From the NCBI GenBank assembly GCA_963728195.1, contig CAVSIX010000017.1, positions 1 through 64,000 of the forward strand: a stretch of DNA of 64,000 nucleotides, given 5' to 3'. The position numbers and the translations under genes are program-made. Shown here piece after piece: positions 40,571 through 48,384 of the stretch (position 1 is the first letter of the stretch; each line of letters opens with the position of its first letter). The notes below the pieces were generated by a model. It was not told the DNA's origin, did not search any database, and worked only from the letters and a program-made list of their open reading frames with translations. Origin of the DNA: Sva-07 sp963728195. GTDB taxonomy: Bacteria; Actinomycetota; Acidimicrobiia; Acidimicrobiales; Ilumatobacteraceae.

Positions 40571-42559
40571 ATGAGTTCGACGAACGCCGGCGCCGACGGC
40601 GCACCAAGCCAGCCAGCGCGGACGAAGGACCGCCCGTGGATGATGCGGACCTACTCCGGTCACTCGAGCGCCGAGGCGTCGAACGAGCTGTACCGGATCA
40701 ACCTGGCCAAGGGTCAGACCGGACTCTCGATTGCGTTCGACCTCCCGACGCAGACCGGCTACGACCCGGACTCTGCAATGTCGAAAGGCGAGGTCGGAAA
40801 GGTCGGTGTGCCGGTCGCCCATCTCGGTCACCTGCGCACCTTGCTCGACCAGATCCCGCCGGACAAGATGAACACGTCGATGACGATCAACGCCACAGCG
40901 GCCTGGCTGCTGGCGTTGTACGTCGCCAACGCCGACGAACAAGGTGTCGATGCGTCGCAGCTGCGCGGCACGACCCAGAACGACATCGTGAAGGAGTACC
41001 TCTCGCGGGGCACCTACATCTTCCCGCCCGGACCCTCGCGTCGACTGATCGTCGACATGGTCGCCTGGTGCGCGCAGCATGCGCCGCTGTGGAATCCGAT
41101 GAACGTCTGCTCCTACCACCTCCAGGAGGCAGGCGCGACACCCGAGCAGGAGATCGCCTACTCGATGGCGACGGCGATCGGCGTGCTCGATGCGGTGCGC
41201 GAGTCCGGACAGGTCTCGACGGAACAGTTCAGCCAGGTGTTCGGCTCGATCTCGTTCTTCGTCAACGCCGGCATCCGCTTCGTCGAGGAGGTCTGCAAGC
41301 TCCGCGCGATGACCGACATGTGGGAGCAGATCGGTCGCGAACGCTACGGCGTCACCGACACCAAGGCGCTGCGGTTCCGCTACGGGGTGCAGGTCAATTC
41401 GCTCGGGCTCACCGAGGCGCAACCGGAGAACAACGTGCAGCGCATCGTGTTGGAGATGCTCGCGGTGACACTGTCGAAGCGGGCCCGGGCTCGCTCGGTC
41501 CAGCTGCCGGCGTGGAACGAGGCGCTCGGCCTCCCCCGCCCTTGGGACCAGCAGTGGTCGCTGCGGATGCAGCAGGTGCTCGCGTTCGAGACCGACCTGT
41601 TGGAGTACGACGACATCTTCGACGGCTCGACCGTCATCGAGTCCCGCACGGGGGAGCTGCGCTCGGCCGCACAGGCCGAACTCGACGACGTCCTCGAGTT
41701 GGGCGGTGCGTTCGAAGCGGTCGAGACGCTCAAGTCGAGGCTCGTCACGTCGATGGCGGCGCGGACCCGCCGGATCGAGTCGGGCGAACAGATCGTGGTG
41801 GGGGTCAACGAGTTCGTCGAGGCCACCGACTCGCCGCTCGGTGGAGAGGGCGCAATCCTGAAGGTCGACCCCGCCGTCGAGCGACGGCTCGCCGCCGACA
41901 TCGTCGAATGGCGCTCGACGCGTGACCAGGCTGCCGTCGATGCGGCCATCGAAGAACTCCGCCGGGCAGCGGCGTCGAGCGACAACGTGATGCCGGCGTC
42001 GATCGCGCTGGCCAAGGCGGGAGGCACCACCGGTGAGTGGGGGGACGCGATGCGTTCGGTGTTCGGCGAGTACCGGGCACCGACCGGCGTGAGCGGCGCA
42101 ACCGGCTCCGCACAGGGTCTCGGCGAGGTGGTCGAGTTCGTCAAGTCGATGGCGGGCGGCCCACCGAAGTTCCTGGTGGCCAAGCCGGGGCTCGACGGTC
42201 ACTCCAACGGTGCCGAACAGATCGCCGTCGCCGCCCGGGACTCGGGCATGGAGGTCGTCTACTCCGGCATCCGCTCGACACCCGAGCAGATCGCCGCCTC
42301 GGCGCGCGACGAGGATCCCGACGTGATCGGACTGTCGATCCTGTCGGGTTCGCACCTGGACCTGGTGCCCGACGTGCTCGGCCACTTGGCGGCGATGGGC
42401 GTCGATGCGCCGGTGGTCGTCGGCGGCATCATCCCCGAGGATGATCGGCCCCGACTGGCCGAACTCGGCATCGCCGCGGTGTACACGCCGAAGGACTTCC
42501 AGCTGGCCAAGATCATGCGCGACGTCGCCGATCTCGCTGCCGCCCATCGCAACGCCTGA
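40571..42559 (+). CDS. ecm: Ethylmalonyl-CoA mutase (MeaA-like), B12-dependent
   Basis: A single-chain coenzyme-B12 mutase of 662 residues. The catalytic barrel has RTYSGHSSAEASNELYRINL, GLSIAFDLPTQTGYDPDSAM, MNTSMTINATAAWLLALYV and VQVNSLGLTEAQPENNVQRI. The C-terminal cobalamin domain has the DxHxxG motif in LDGHSNG (His544). The length and the FDLPTQTGYDPD/SAMSKGEVG text match MeaA/ethylmalonyl-CoA mutase more than the methylmalonyl-CoA mutase large chain, which is about 70 residues longer. Isobutyryl-CoA mutase-like activity is an alternative. The long leader is rich in hairpins. Confidence 0.85.
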   Translation: MSSTNAGADGAPSQPARTKDRPWMMRTYSGHSSAEASNELYRINLAKGQTGLSIAFDLPTQTGYDPDSAMSKGEVGKVGVPVAHLGHLRTLLDQIPPDKMNTSMTINATAAWLLALYVANADEQGVDASQLRGTTQNDIVKEYLSRGTYIFPPGPSRRLIVDMVAWCAQHAPLWNPMNVCSYHLQEAGATPEQEIAYSMATAIGVLDAVRESGQVSTEQFSQVFGSISFFVNAGIRFVEEVCKLRAMTDMWEQIGRERYGVTDTKALRFRYGVQVNSLGLTEAQPENNVQRIVLEMLAVTLSKRARARSVQLPAWNEALGLPRPWDQQWSLRMQQVLAFETDLLEYDDIFDGSTVIESRTGELRSAAQAELDDVLELGGAFEAVETLKSRLVTSMAARTRRIESGEQIVVGVNEFVEATDSPLGGEGAILKVDPAVERRLAADIVEWRSTRDQAAVDAAIEELRRAAASSDNVMPASIALAKAGGTTGEWGDAMRSVFGEYRAPTGVSGATGSAQGLGEVVEFVKSMAGGPPKFLVAKPGLDGHSNGAEQIAVAARDSGMEVVYSGIRSTPEQIAASARDEDPDVIGLSILSGSHLDLVPDVLGHLAAMGVDAPVVVGGIIPEDDRPRLAELGIAAVYTPKDFQLAKIMRDVADLAAAHRNA

Positions 42560-42579
42560 CCACCCTCTCCGGGCCCACG

Positions 42580-42687
42580 TTTGTGTGAGCACAGATCGCG
42601 GCGGTGTGCGTAGTCGCTCACACGAAGCGTCCGACCCCGATTTGTGTGAGCGCAAACCGCATCGGTGTGCGTAGTCGCTCACACGAA
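42580..42687. repeat. Palindrome family B, direct pair
   Basis: Two 47-base copies lie at 42580-42626 and 42641-42687, starts 61 bp apart. The stem is TTTGTGTGAGC/GCTCACACGAA (one mismatch), and both loops end in GGTGTGCGTAGTC. They lie between the convergent mutase and AbiEi/DUF559 genes. Confidence 0.9.
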
Positions 42688-42704
42688 CCGGGGCGTCGGG
42701 TGGC

Positions 42705-43625
42705 TCAGCTGAACGGGGCGAGCGCGAGACGCGTCTGTTCGAGCACGCTGTCGGGACGCTCGACGACATCGGTGTAGGTGAACTGGTACGGACGCAAGCC
42801 GTCGGTGATCAGCGAGTTGAGACGCTGGGTGTCGCGTTGGAGGTGTTCTCGGGTGCGGTGATGGTGATAGCCGAGCACCTCGACGATGACGGGCGTGCGG
42901 GGGAACCGGAAGTCGACGCGCACCAGCTTGTCAGCTGCCCGCGTCAGCACCGCCTGCGTCTCGGGACGAGGCAGGCCCGCTTCGGCCAGCATTCGGAGGT
43001 ACTCCCGTTCGAGCCAGCTGTGGCCACCGCGGATCGCCTCGGCACCCTCGATCGCAGCGACGAGCCGGGGCACGCCGAACCGCCCGCTGGAACGCAGAGC
43101 GACGATCCGCCGATGGACGAGCGATTCGTTGAATCTGCCGTCACGCAACCCGGAATCGAACGCCTCGGTCAACCGTTCGACGGATTCCGTGCGCGCCAGG
43201 TCGATCAGTGTCCGCGCCGCACTCGTGCAAGTGATGTCGTGCATCACCGACCGATCGATCAGATCGAGCGATGTCGTCGTGTGGATCCGGTGGCCGAGCC
43301 GTCGGACGTTGCGATCGCGAAGGATCGTGAGGTCGAACGGTGGTCTCAGACGAAAGCCATCGAATCCGTGGAGCGCTGCAGCCGTCGGGCCACTCGCCCA
43401 GACCTCGCCGTTGATGTCGAGCATCACGGCGAGGAGTTCGGCTCGTGCGTCGGTGGAGGCGCCGGGCAGCCGGAACGTGTCCGTGCCGACCTGGATGAGG
43501 GAACCGCTCGAGACTCGGTTCCGAAGCTGTGCGTTGGACACGCCAACGCCGTTCGCCTGCCGTCGCGACAGCAGGCCCAGCTGACCAGTCGCAACCGCCA
43601 TGATCCGGCGGTAGGTGGTGGTCAT
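42705..43625 (-). CDS. AbiEi-type HTH plus DUF559 (Vsr-like nuclease) protein
   Basis: A 306-residue protein. The N-terminus (GQLGLLSRRQANGVGVSNAQ) and LIQVGTDTFRLPGA resemble the winged helix of AbiEi antitoxin-like proteins. The C-terminal part has W204-L-E-R-E, VRVDFRFPRTPVIVEVLGYH with D238 and E249, and HHH at 254-256, matching the D...vEvdG..HH core of DUF559, a Vsr/PD-(D/E)xK relative. No AbiEii-type toxin gene is adjacent. It could act as a stand-alone nuclease, a regulator or a defence protein. It is bracketed by family B palindromes in opposite orientation. Confidence 0.7.
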   Translation of the reverse strand: MTTTYRRIMAVATGQLGLLSRRQANGVGVSNAQLRNRVSSGSLIQVGTDTFRLPGASTDARAELLAVMLDINGEVWASGPTAAALHGFDGFRLRPPFDLTILRDRNVRRLGHRIHTTTSLDLIDRSVMHDITCTSAARTLIDLARTESVERLTEAFDSGLRDGRFNESLVHRRIVALRSSGRFGVPRLVAAIEGAEAIRGGHSWLEREYLRMLAEAGLPRPETQAVLTRAADKLVRVDFRFPRTPVIVEVLGYHHHRTREHLQRDTQRLNSLITDGLRPYQFTYTDVVERPDSVLEQTRLALAPFS

Positions 43626-43679
43626 TCGACCACCCTGGCAGGTGGGTGTAACGAAGTTGCGCGGTCACCAGCCCCCGGT

Positions 43680-43726
43680 TTCGTGTGAGCGCAGACGCTG
43701 ACGTGGGCAGTTTGTGCTCACACAAA
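43680..43726. repeat. Palindrome family B, single inverted copy
   Basis: TTCGTGTGAGC...GCTCACACAAA, 47 bases, reads as the reverse complement of the 42580 and 42641 copies. It lies between the divergent AbiEi/DUF559 and DJ-1/PfpI genes. Confidence 0.85.
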
Positions 43727-43818
43727 TCCGCACGGACGCCGGTTTGGTGGCACCGGTCGGGGGAATCGTCCGGGGACGACGACATCGACACCCACCGATC
43801 GACACGCACGGAGGAGCC

Positions 43819-44367
43819 ATGGCCCGCATCGCATTCGTTCTCGGCAACGACTTCGAGGACGCCGAGTTCGAGACCCCCCACACCACGTTCTTGAAGCACG
43901 GCCTGCACGTCGACGTGATCGGTAGCGACACGGGCGACGTCACCGGCAAGCACGGCACCAAGGTGTCGATCGACAAGTCGATCGACGATGCCGCGGCGAA
44001 CGACTACGACGTGCTGGTGATTCCCGGTGGGTTCTCGCCGGACCATCTGCGTACCGACGACCGCATCGTCGACTTCGTCAGGGCATTCGGCGACCAGGAC
44101 AAGGTGATCGCCGCGGTGTGCCACGGTCCGAGCCTCCTGATCGAGGCGGGCCTGGTCGACGGCAAGACGATGACGTCGTGGCCGTCGATCCGCACGGATC
44201 TGCGCAACGCCGGCGCCGAGGTCGTCGATCGGGACGTGGCCGTCGACGGCATGCTGATCACCTCGCGCAACCCCGACGACCTGCCGGCGTTCACCGACAC
44301 GATTCTCGCTTCGCTCGGCGACCTCGACCCGCAGGAAGTCGCAGGCGACAACTCGTTCACCGCGTGA
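43819..44367 (+). CDS. DJ-1/PfpI family protein
   Basis: A 182-residue class-I glutamine amidotransferase-like protein of the DJ-1/PfpI superfamily. The nucleophile elbow is VIAAVCHGPSLLIEAGLV, with DVLVIPGGFSPDHLRTDDRI and MTSWPSIRTDLRNAGAEVVD typical of the PfpI/YhbO branch (deglycase or protease-like stress proteins). A strong ribosome-binding site GGAGGAG lies 5 bases before the ATG, so this gene is conventionally led. Confidence 0.88.
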   Translation: MARIAFVLGNDFEDAEFETPHTTFLKHGLHVDVIGSDTGDVTGKHGTKVSIDKSIDDAAANDYDVLVIPGGFSPDHLRTDDRIVDFVRAFGDQDKVIAAVCHGPSLLIEAGLVDGKTMTSWPSIRTDLRNAGAEVVDRDVAVDGMLITSRNPDDLPAFTDTILASLGDLDPQEVAGDNSFTA

Positions 44368-44404
44368 CGTCGGCCGGTGGCCGCAGCGCACCGGTGGCGC
44401 AGGA

Positions 44405-45109
44405 TCAGACGGTGGCGGGCTGGCGCTGCTCGCGCTGGATCCACGACTCGAGCGCATCACTCGATTCGAAGCTCGTGATCAGCGCAAAGCGCGGTGCGTC
44501 ACCGTTGTGCACCACGACGTGCCACAGGCGCTGGGTGTCGACGACGAAACGCGCTCCCTTGTGCAGCGGCACACGCTGTTCGGTGGCCGGATCCGGCAGA
44601 CCGTCGGGGCCGTTGTCCATCAGCAGCATGTAGCTGTCGGGATTGTCGGTGAGCTCGATCCACGACCGCACGACCCACCCCTCGTCGTCGGGGTTGAACC
44701 GGTTGTTGTCGTCGCGGTGGATGGACTTCATCGCCTGCTCGCGATCCTGGGGCTCGAGCTTGATGATGCGCACCCGCCCGAAGTTCGCTCCGACTTCGTC
44801 GACGTAGTTGCGGATCGTCGGTGCGATCTCGGCGTTCGACGTCCACAGCGCGTCCTTGTCGGTCTTGCCCTTGTCCCAGAACCCGCGGCAGTCGAGTTCG
44901 CCGTCGGCCGACGCCAGCGGCGCAAAATTCGTGTCACCACCGGACTTCCAGTCCATGTACTCGAGATCGACGAACTCGGAGTCGGGGATGTCGTAGGGCA
45001 GATCACGAAGCGCCACGAACCCGGTGTCGGCGAGGGCGTCGAGGCGGTGATGCGGGGTGTCGAGCGGAATCGCCACGCTCCAGTGATCGGGGGTCGGCCA
45101 GAAGCTCAT
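44405..45109 (-). CDS. Putative Fe(II)/2-oxoglutarate dioxygenase (Asp/Asn beta-hydroxylase-like)
   Basis: A 234-residue soluble protein. The HxD...H facial triad could be His-Arg-Asp in AMKSIHRDDNN and the His in DTQRLWHVVVHNGDAPRFAL, where the following Arg could bind 2-oxoglutarate. The spacing resembles aspartyl/asparaginyl beta-hydroxylases. The N-terminal region (MSFWPTPDHWSVAIPLDTPH) is unassigned. TAGACT (45116-45121) is 6 bases before the ATG. The enzyme type is an inference from the motif. Confidence 0.55.
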   Translation of the reverse strand: MSFWPTPDHWSVAIPLDTPHHRLDALADTGFVALRDLPYDIPDSEFVDLEYMDWKSGGDTNFAPLASADGELDCRGFWDKGKTDKDALWTSNAEIAPTIRNYVDEVGANFGRVRIIKLEPQDREQAMKSIHRDDNNRFNPDDEGWVVRSWIELTDNPDSYMLLMDNGPDGLPDPATEQRVPLHKGARFVVDTQRLWHVVVHNGDAPRFALITSFESSDALESWIQREQRQPATV

Positions 45110-45228
45110 GGCGCCAGTCTAGGAATCGGTCCGCCGACCACCAGGGCACTGTGACCCTTGGCGGCTCCCGCCGATTCCGGCGCTGTCGGCGCCGGAATCG
45201 TCGCTACGTGAACGACCACGTGGTCGAC

Positions 45229-45594
45229 TCAGGGCTCGGAGGTGCCGGTGGAATCGGTCGGTCGGCTGTCGTCGATGACGAGCAGGCCCTCGGGGATCTC
45301 GAGCGATTGCCCGGCCTGGATCGCGTCGGCGCTGGCGAGCCCGTTGCGTTCGACGATCGCCGCCACGGTGACGCTGAATCGCTCGGCGATCTTGAACAGC
45401 GTGTCTCCGGACTGCACGACGTAGATGAAGTCGCCCGGGGCAACCGTCGTGGTGGTGGTCGTGGTGGTGGGCACGGTCGTCTGGATCGGCGGGAGCCGTT
45501 CCTGCGACGCAGGATCGGTGGTTCCACACGAGACGCCCACGACAGCGAGCATGCCGACGATCGCGGCGGTCGCAGCGCGGTCGGGTCGTGTCAT
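45229..45594 (-). CDS. LysM-domain lipoprotein
   Basis: A 121-residue lipoprotein with lipobox VVGVSCGT (Cys near residue 23), a poly-Thr linker (TTVPTTTTTTTTVAPG) and one LysM domain, FIYVVQSGDTLFKIAERFSV followed by ERNGLASADAIQAGQSLEIP. LysM binds peptidoglycan. The Thr linker is typical of secreted actinobacterial proteins. TAGCAT (45602-45607) is 7 bases before the ATG. Confidence 0.85.
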   Translation of the reverse strand: MTRPDRAATAAIVGMLAVVGVSCGTTDPASQERLPPIQTTVPTTTTTTTTVAPGDFIYVVQSGDTLFKIAERFSVTVAAIVERNGLASADAIQAGQSLEIPEGLLVIDDSRPTDSTGTSEP

Positions 45595-45740
45595 GGCGCG
45601 GATGCTAGGCGAGCAACCACGGCGCCTGCACGCGAGGCAGCAGACGAGGCCCGGTCCCGGGATCAGCGGCGGGCGACCCGGCGAGGCCGCCACGGCGAGA
45701 TGGCACCGAACACGAGTATGGCGACGTACCCTCGGTTCCC

Positions 45741-46739
45741 GTGACGAACACCCCCTCCCCGACCGTTGCCGAGCGGTCGTTCGGCGATCCGTCGAACGAG
45801 ATCGACTACCCCGGTGCGGTCCATCCCGCACGCGAGTACCACCTCGATGCGAACGGCCTGCAGATCGCCGTGCACGAGTGGGGCGATGCCGATGCACCGC
45901 CGCTGCTGCTGGTCCACGGTGGTTTCGACTTCGCACGCACGTACGACGTGTTCGCCCCGAAACTCGCCGACGGCGGTTGGCGCATCGTCAGCTGGGATCA
46001 GCGCGGTCACGGCGACAGCGAACACCCCGAGCTGTACTCCTGGGACGCCGACATGCGCGATGCCCTCACGGTGTTCGACCACGTCAGCCCGGGCCGTCCG
46101 CTGCCGGTCGTCGGCCACTCCAAGGGTGGTGCGCTGATGACGCAGCTCGCCGATGCCCAGCCGTTCCGCTTCACCCATCTGGTCAACATGGACGGCATCC
46201 CGTACAACCGCCGGATCCCCGACATCGCCGAGCACGAGCGAACCAAGATGGTCTCCGCCGAGATCGCCGGATGGCTCGACCATCGCCGCTCGACGTCGAC
46301 GGCGCAACGCAAACCCGGCACGATCGAGGAGCTCGCCGCTCGCCGTGGGCGCATGAACCCTCGGCTCGATCCCGACTGGCTGAAGCGACTGGTCACCACC
46401 GGCGGGTTCCGATCCGACGACGGATGGCGTTGGAAGATCGACCCGTCGATGCGATTCGGCGGCTTCGGTCCGTGGCGTCCGGAGTGGACCCTGATGCGAC
46501 TCCCGGGTCTGCCGATGCCCTTCCTCGGCATTCTGGGGCGCGAGATGGAGGAGATGGGGTGGGGCACTCCTCCGGAGAAGGTGCTTCCGTACATGCCACT
46601 CGACGGCCGCTGCGAGATCCTCGAGGACGTCGGCCACTTCGTGCACATCGAACGACCCGACTTCGTCGCCCAGATCATCCTCGATTTCGTCGGCACGCCC
46701 GACAGCGGTGGCGCCACGGTCGTCGGAGGCCGGTCGTGA
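45741..46739 (+). CDS. Alpha/beta hydrolase
   Basis: A 332-residue hydrolase with LLLVHGGFDFARTYDVFAPK, WDQRGHGDSEHPELY, nucleophile elbow VVGHSKGGALMTQLA and a C-terminal EDVGHFVHIERPD carrying the His. The triad appears complete. A cap of about 120 residues lies between. TACCCT (45727-45732) is 8 bases before the GTG start. It overlaps the next hydrolase-fold gene by 4 bases, so the two are coupled. The substrate is unknown. Confidence 0.8.
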   Translation: MTNTPSPTVAERSFGDPSNEIDYPGAVHPAREYHLDANGLQIAVHEWGDADAPPLLLVHGGFDFARTYDVFAPKLADGGWRIVSWDQRGHGDSEHPELYSWDADMRDALTVFDHVSPGRPLPVVGHSKGGALMTQLADAQPFRFTHLVNMDGIPYNRRIPDIAEHERTKMVSAEIAGWLDHRRSTSTAQRKPGTIEELAARRGRMNPRLDPDWLKRLVTTGGFRSDDGWRWKIDPSMRFGGFGPWRPEWTLMRLPGLPMPFLGILGREMEEMGWGTPPEKVLPYMPLDGRCEILEDVGHFVHIERPDFVAQIILDFVGTPDSGGATVVGGRS

Positions 46740-47410
46740 GCAACGTCACGATGCTCCGCCACGGAAAGGTCGAGCTCGCGCTCCACCATCTGCGCGACGC
46801 CACCGCTGCCGGCGGCCGCCCGTTGCTGGTACTGCACGGACTGGGCGAGGCCGCGCCGCGACGCGTCCCTCGATGGGCCGACAGCTGGCCCGGGTCGGTG
46901 GCGGCGCTCGACTTCACCGGCCACGGCGACTCGACGATTCCTCGAGGTGGCGGCTACACAGCGGAGCTGTTGCTCGGCGACGCCGACGCGGCGCTCGACT
47001 CGCTGACCGAGGGCGATCCCGGCCGCTCGATCACCGTCGTCGGCCGAGGGCTGGGCGCCTACATCGCACTGCAGATCGCCGGGGGGCGCGCTGCGCAGGT
47101 GCACGGTGCGATCCTCGTCGACGGTCCTGGCCTGGCGGGCGGGCCGACCGGGCCGACCTCGCAGAGCTTCTTCTCCCTTCCGCCGAGTCCCACACCTCCC
47201 GATCCGTACGCCCTCGTCGAGCTGGGCCGAGACCTCCGCCCACCCGACTACGCCACGTTGTTCGTACGACTGGCGTTGGCCGGCTCGAGCCTCGACGAAC
47301 CGATCGCGGTGGCGAGCGTGTTCCGGCCCGAATGGCTCGACGCGGTGGCACGCGAGCACGGCGTGATGCACGCAACGCTGGCGGAGGCGCTCGCCGCCTA
47401 CGCCGGCTGA
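46736..47410 (+). CDS. Alpha/beta-hydrolase-fold protein with Ser replaced by Gly
   Basis: A 224-residue protein with RPLLVLHGLGEAAPRRVPRW and LDFTGHGDSTIPRGGGYTAE, both typical of alpha/beta hydrolases. The nucleophile elbow reads VVGRGLGAYIALQ, where the catalytic Ser would be the second Gly of G-R-G-L-G, so it is probably inactive. The GTG at 46736 overlaps the active homolog upstream (GTGA). The pair could form a heteromer, or the second could have a binding role. Confidence 0.7.
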   Translation: MSNVTMLRHGKVELALHHLRDATAAGGRPLLVLHGLGEAAPRRVPRWADSWPGSVAALDFTGHGDSTIPRGGGYTAELLLGDADAALDSLTEGDPGRSITVVGRGLGAYIALQIAGGRAAQVHGAILVDGPGLAGGPTGPTSQSFFSLPPSPTPPDPYALVELGRDLRPPDYATLFVRLALAGSSLDEPIAVASVFRPEWLDAVAREHGVMHATLAEALAAYAG

Positions 47411-47436
47411 CCGGCTGCTCGCACTAACCTGACACC

Positions 47437-47940
47437 GTGTCGATCGCCTTGTTCGCACTGATCGTGCTCGCCGGATTCGTGCTCATGGAGCCGTTGACCG
47501 CGGCGACGCACCGCTGGGTGATGCACGGCGTCGGGGAATGGTTCCATCGCAGTCACCATCGCGCCGCCCGGCCGTCGGGATGGGAACGCAACGACTGGTT
47601 CCCCGTGATGTTCGCGTCGATCGTGATGTTCGGGTTCTGGCTCGGGTTCAACACCGACCTGGTTGCACTGGTGCCGCTCGGCATCGGGATCACGATCTAC
47701 GGCGTGGCGTACGCAGTGGTGCACGACGGCTACATCCACCGACGCCTCGACGTGTTCGGTTCGCGCCGCATAGCAGCACTCGACCGCCTCGCCGATGCGC
47801 ATCGGATCCACCACCTGTACAACGCTGCGCCGTACGGGATGCTCCTGCCGATCGTGCCCGCCGAATTGCGCGAACGAGCGTCGACGACCGACCGCGATCC
47901 GTTCGCCACGGGTTCGACGGTCACCCCCGCCACACGCTGA
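47437..47940 (+). CDS. crtZ: Beta-carotene 3-hydroxylase-like (CrtZ) di-iron membrane hydroxylase
   Basis: A 167-residue integral membrane enzyme of the fatty acid hydroxylase superfamily. Its four His clusters, HRWVMHG, HRSHH, HDGYIHRR and HRIHH, match the CrtZ pattern that hydroxylates beta-ionone rings to form zeaxanthin. Carotenoid genes are not seen nearby, so another substrate is possible. TAACCT (47425-47430) is 6 bases before the GTG start. Confidence 0.85.
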   Translation: MSIALFALIVLAGFVLMEPLTAATHRWVMHGVGEWFHRSHHRAARPSGWERNDWFPVMFASIVMFGFWLGFNTDLVALVPLGIGITIYGVAYAVVHDGYIHRRLDVFGSRRIAALDRLADAHRIHHLYNAAPYGMLLPIVPAELRERASTTDRDPFATGSTVTPATR

Positions 47941-48032
47941 CCGGCAGACCCGGCAGGGATTCTCTGGTGGATTGGCCGAGGGGCGCTGCTAGATTCAGGT
48001 CGCTCTCAACGAGACAAGGCCATTGCCTACAG

Positions 48033-48105
48033 GCCCCCATCGTCTAGTGGCCTAGGACACCACCCTTTCAAGGTGGCGGCACGGGTTCGAATCCCGTTGG
48101 GGGTG
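48033..48105 (+). tRNA. tRNA-Glu (TTC)
   Basis: The 73-base cloverleaf has acceptor GCCCCCA/TGGGGGT (first pair G-T), anticodon loop CTTTCAA in a CCACC/GGTGG stem, and a T arm with GGTTCGAATCC. CCA is not encoded. Confidence 0.95.
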
Positions 48106-48130
48106 CGGCGCGAGAGCGTCATACATATCT

Positions 48131-48205
48131 GGTCCCGTGGTGAAGTCTGGAGTTCACGCCGGCCTGTCAAGCCGGAGGTCGCGGGTTCAAGTCCCGTCGG
48201 GACCG
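48131..48205 (+). tRNA. tRNA-Asp (GTC)
   Basis: The 75-base cloverleaf has acceptor GGTCCCG/CGGGACC, anticodon loop CTGTCAA in a CCGGC/GCCGG stem, and a T arm with GGTTCAAGTCC. It is 25 bases after tRNA-Glu. Confidence 0.95.
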
Positions 48206-48213
48206 CAGCAGGG

Positions 48214-48245
48214 GGCCACTCGTCATCGCAAGATGGCGGGTGGCC
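48214..48245 (+). terminator. Hairpin after tRNA-Asp
   Basis: GGCCACTCG pairs with CGGGTGGCC (one wobble), with an inner CATC-GCAA-GATG tetraloop stem. GTTCT follows. It probably ends the tRNA-Glu/Asp transcript. Confidence 0.5.
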
Positions 48246-48287
48246 GTTCTGTGAACACGGTCGAGCCCGAGGGTTCGGCATCAATAC

Positions 48288-48360
48288 GGTCGAGTAGCTC
48301 AGTTGGCAGAGCACACGCCTGAAAAGCGTGGGGTCACCGGATCGACGCCGGTCTCGACCA
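48288..48360 (+). tRNA. tRNA-Phe (GAA)
   Basis: The 73-base cloverleaf has acceptor GGTCGAG/CTCGACC, anticodon loop CTGAAAA in a CACGC/GCGTG stem, and D arm AGCTCAGTTGGCAGAGC. It is separated from tRNA-Asp by a hairpin. The T loop (GGATCGACGCC) is unusual in lacking the TTC triplet start. Confidence 0.93.
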
Positions 48361-48384
48361 CAGGACGCCCGTTGAACGCGGTGA

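Noticed and set aside
40178..42769. A very long open frame antisense to the mutase gene
   Set aside because: High GC content leaves antisense frames open. The product has no recognisable domain and is His/Arg/Asp-rich shadow sequence, while the sense strand encodes a clear mutase.
42580..43726. CRISPR-like array
   Set aside because: There are only two direct copies plus one inverted copy. The repeats are long palindromes with variable loops, the linkers are 14 bases, and no cas genes are present.
44383..44402. Palindrome GCGCACCGGTGGCGC between convergent genes 43819 and 44405
   Set aside because: The stem is short and imperfect and cannot be distinguished from chance at this GC content.
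48033..48360. Integration site at the tRNA cluster
   Set aside because: No integrase, no duplicated tRNA 3' end and no foreign-looking genes follow. The neighbouring genes look chromosomal.
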